A stretch of DNA of 64,000 nt from Acetanaerobacterium elongatum (GTDB lineage: Bacteria > Bacillota > Clostridia > Oscillospirales > Ruminococcaceae): positions 1-64,000 of the forward strand of contig NZ_FNID01000002.1 of NCBI RefSeq assembly GCF_900103835.1, in the 5' to 3' direction. The position numbers were made by a program, and so were the translations under genes. This document shows positions 63,499 to 64,000 of the stretch, one piece after another. The notes beneath the pieces were generated by a model. The model was not told where the DNA came from. It saw only the letters and a list, made by a program, of their open reading frames with translations, and did not search any database. Position 1 is the first letter of the stretch. Every line of letters starts with the position of its first letter.

Positions 63499-64000
63499 GG
63501 GCATTACAAAACGTTACGGCGGTGTAACGGCGGTAGACGGTGTGTCGCTTTCGGTGGAGGAGTACGAAACGCTCGGCATTATCGGCTCTAACGGGGCGGG
63601 CAAGACCACGCTGTTTAACATCCTCACCGGGTTTGATAGGCCGGACAGCGGCACCGTAACCCTTCGATTGAATGAGCGGGAGCTGCAGGTACAAGGGTTC
63701 GGTGCCTTTACCTTTGCGCATATGGGGGTGGGCAGAACCTTCCAGAATCTTCGGCTGTTTGAGGAAATGACGGTCTATGAAAATATACGCACTGCAATAT
63801 TATCGATGAAACGTACAGAAATAGCAGCCGAAGAGCTGCTTAAGCTGTTAGGGCTGACTGAGCAAGCGGAGATGCCTGTAAACAAGCTGCCCTACGGAAC
63901 ACGCAAGAAGGCGGAGCTTGCCCGTGCGCTGGTTTGCACCTGCGGGGTGAAAAAGGGGTGCCGCCTGTTGTTTTTAGACGAGCCGGCCGCAGGCCTTACC
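63479..64000 (+). CDS. livG: Branched-chain amino acid ABC transporter, LivG ATPase (partial)
   Basis: At least 174 residues, cut by the window end. The start is GTG 63479, 8 bases after AAAGGAGG, overlapping livM by 20 bp. Walker A is IIGSNGAGKTTLFN, the signature region KLPYGTRKKAELARALV and Walker B LLFLDEPAAGLT. The Q-loop segment GVGRTFQNLRLFEEMTVYEN is typical of LivG. LivF is expected to follow beyond the window. Confidence 0.95.
   Translation, partial: MHLLSCEGITKRYGGVTAVDGVSLSVEEYETLGIIGSNGAGKTTLFNILTGFDRPDSGTVTLRLNERELQVQGFGAFTFAHMGVGRTFQNLRLFEEMTVYENIRTAILSMKRTEIAAEELLKLLGLTEQAEMPVNKLPYGTRKKAELARALVCTCGVKKGCRLLFLDEPAAGLT

Overview
The window reads as chromosome of a spore-forming, low-oxygen Firmicute of the class Clostridia, most like an Oscillospiraceae/Ruminococcaceae member. 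This is inferred from gene families, not from a marker gene. The support is a spoVAC-spoVAD-spoVAE cluster, a SigI/RsgI pair, a complete Na+-type V-ATPase operon, two DegV proteins, clean TTGACA-N17-TATAAT promoters, TTG/GTG starts behind strong AGGAGG sites, and moderately high GC. I saw no rRNA, tRNA, CRISPR array, phage or intact transposase.

Layout. 1-4.1 kb: a ladder of hairpins, a DUF916-type wall protein, a tiny membrane peptide, a diguanylate cyclase, a cupin and an AraC regulator. 4.1-8.2 kb: a GT2 polyprenyl-sugar transferase with a giant YfhO-type membrane protein. 8.5-12.1 kb: a YfbR-like nucleotidase, an ECF S-component-like protein, a HEPN/MNT pair with a degenerate nucleotidyltransferase, and a TetR-flavodoxin operon. 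12.3-17.0 kb: aminotransferase, acetyltransferase, UDP-sugar dehydrogenase and oxidoreductase that together match the WbpA/B/E/D route to UDP-diacetamido-glucuronate. 17.0-24.9 kb: DegV, TrmL, a P-loop kinase, a WYL regulator, and a sugar-type binding lipoprotein divergent from a YesM-like histidine kinase that has lost its key residues. Repeats lie around and inside this stretch. 24.9-33.3 kb: mostly small minus-strand accessory genes, ending in two nearly identical ATP-grasp paralogues. 33.5-35.4 kb: spoVA. 35.8-39.8 kb: a MarR module, an acetyltransferase remnant, fructokinase and an M14 peptidase. 40.0-42.9 kb: Nudix, then aroF and tyrA. 43.4-47.6 kb: SigI/RsgI, a PadR module and a second DegV. 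47.8-56.9 kb: the V-ATPase operon in the order F-I-K-E-C-G-A-B-D. 56.9-58.2 kb: a MarR-CPBP module. 58.3-64 kb: DUF523, a GT-C membrane protein and a branched-chain amino acid ABC operon cut by the window end.

The most striking regulatory signal is upstream of aroF (DAHP synthase). A strong promoter is followed by a 35-codon reading frame with seven tyrosine codons, then a GC-rich hairpin, then aroF, with tyrA next. This has the shape of a tyrosine-sensing ribosome-mediated attenuator. Other notable points are the pseudokinase-like sensor, a 103-bp repeat present in two inverted copies (one inside a 26-bp duplication of a terminator), a dispersed family of about 25-bp palindromes that has entered several operons, and gene conversion between the ATP-grasp paralogues.
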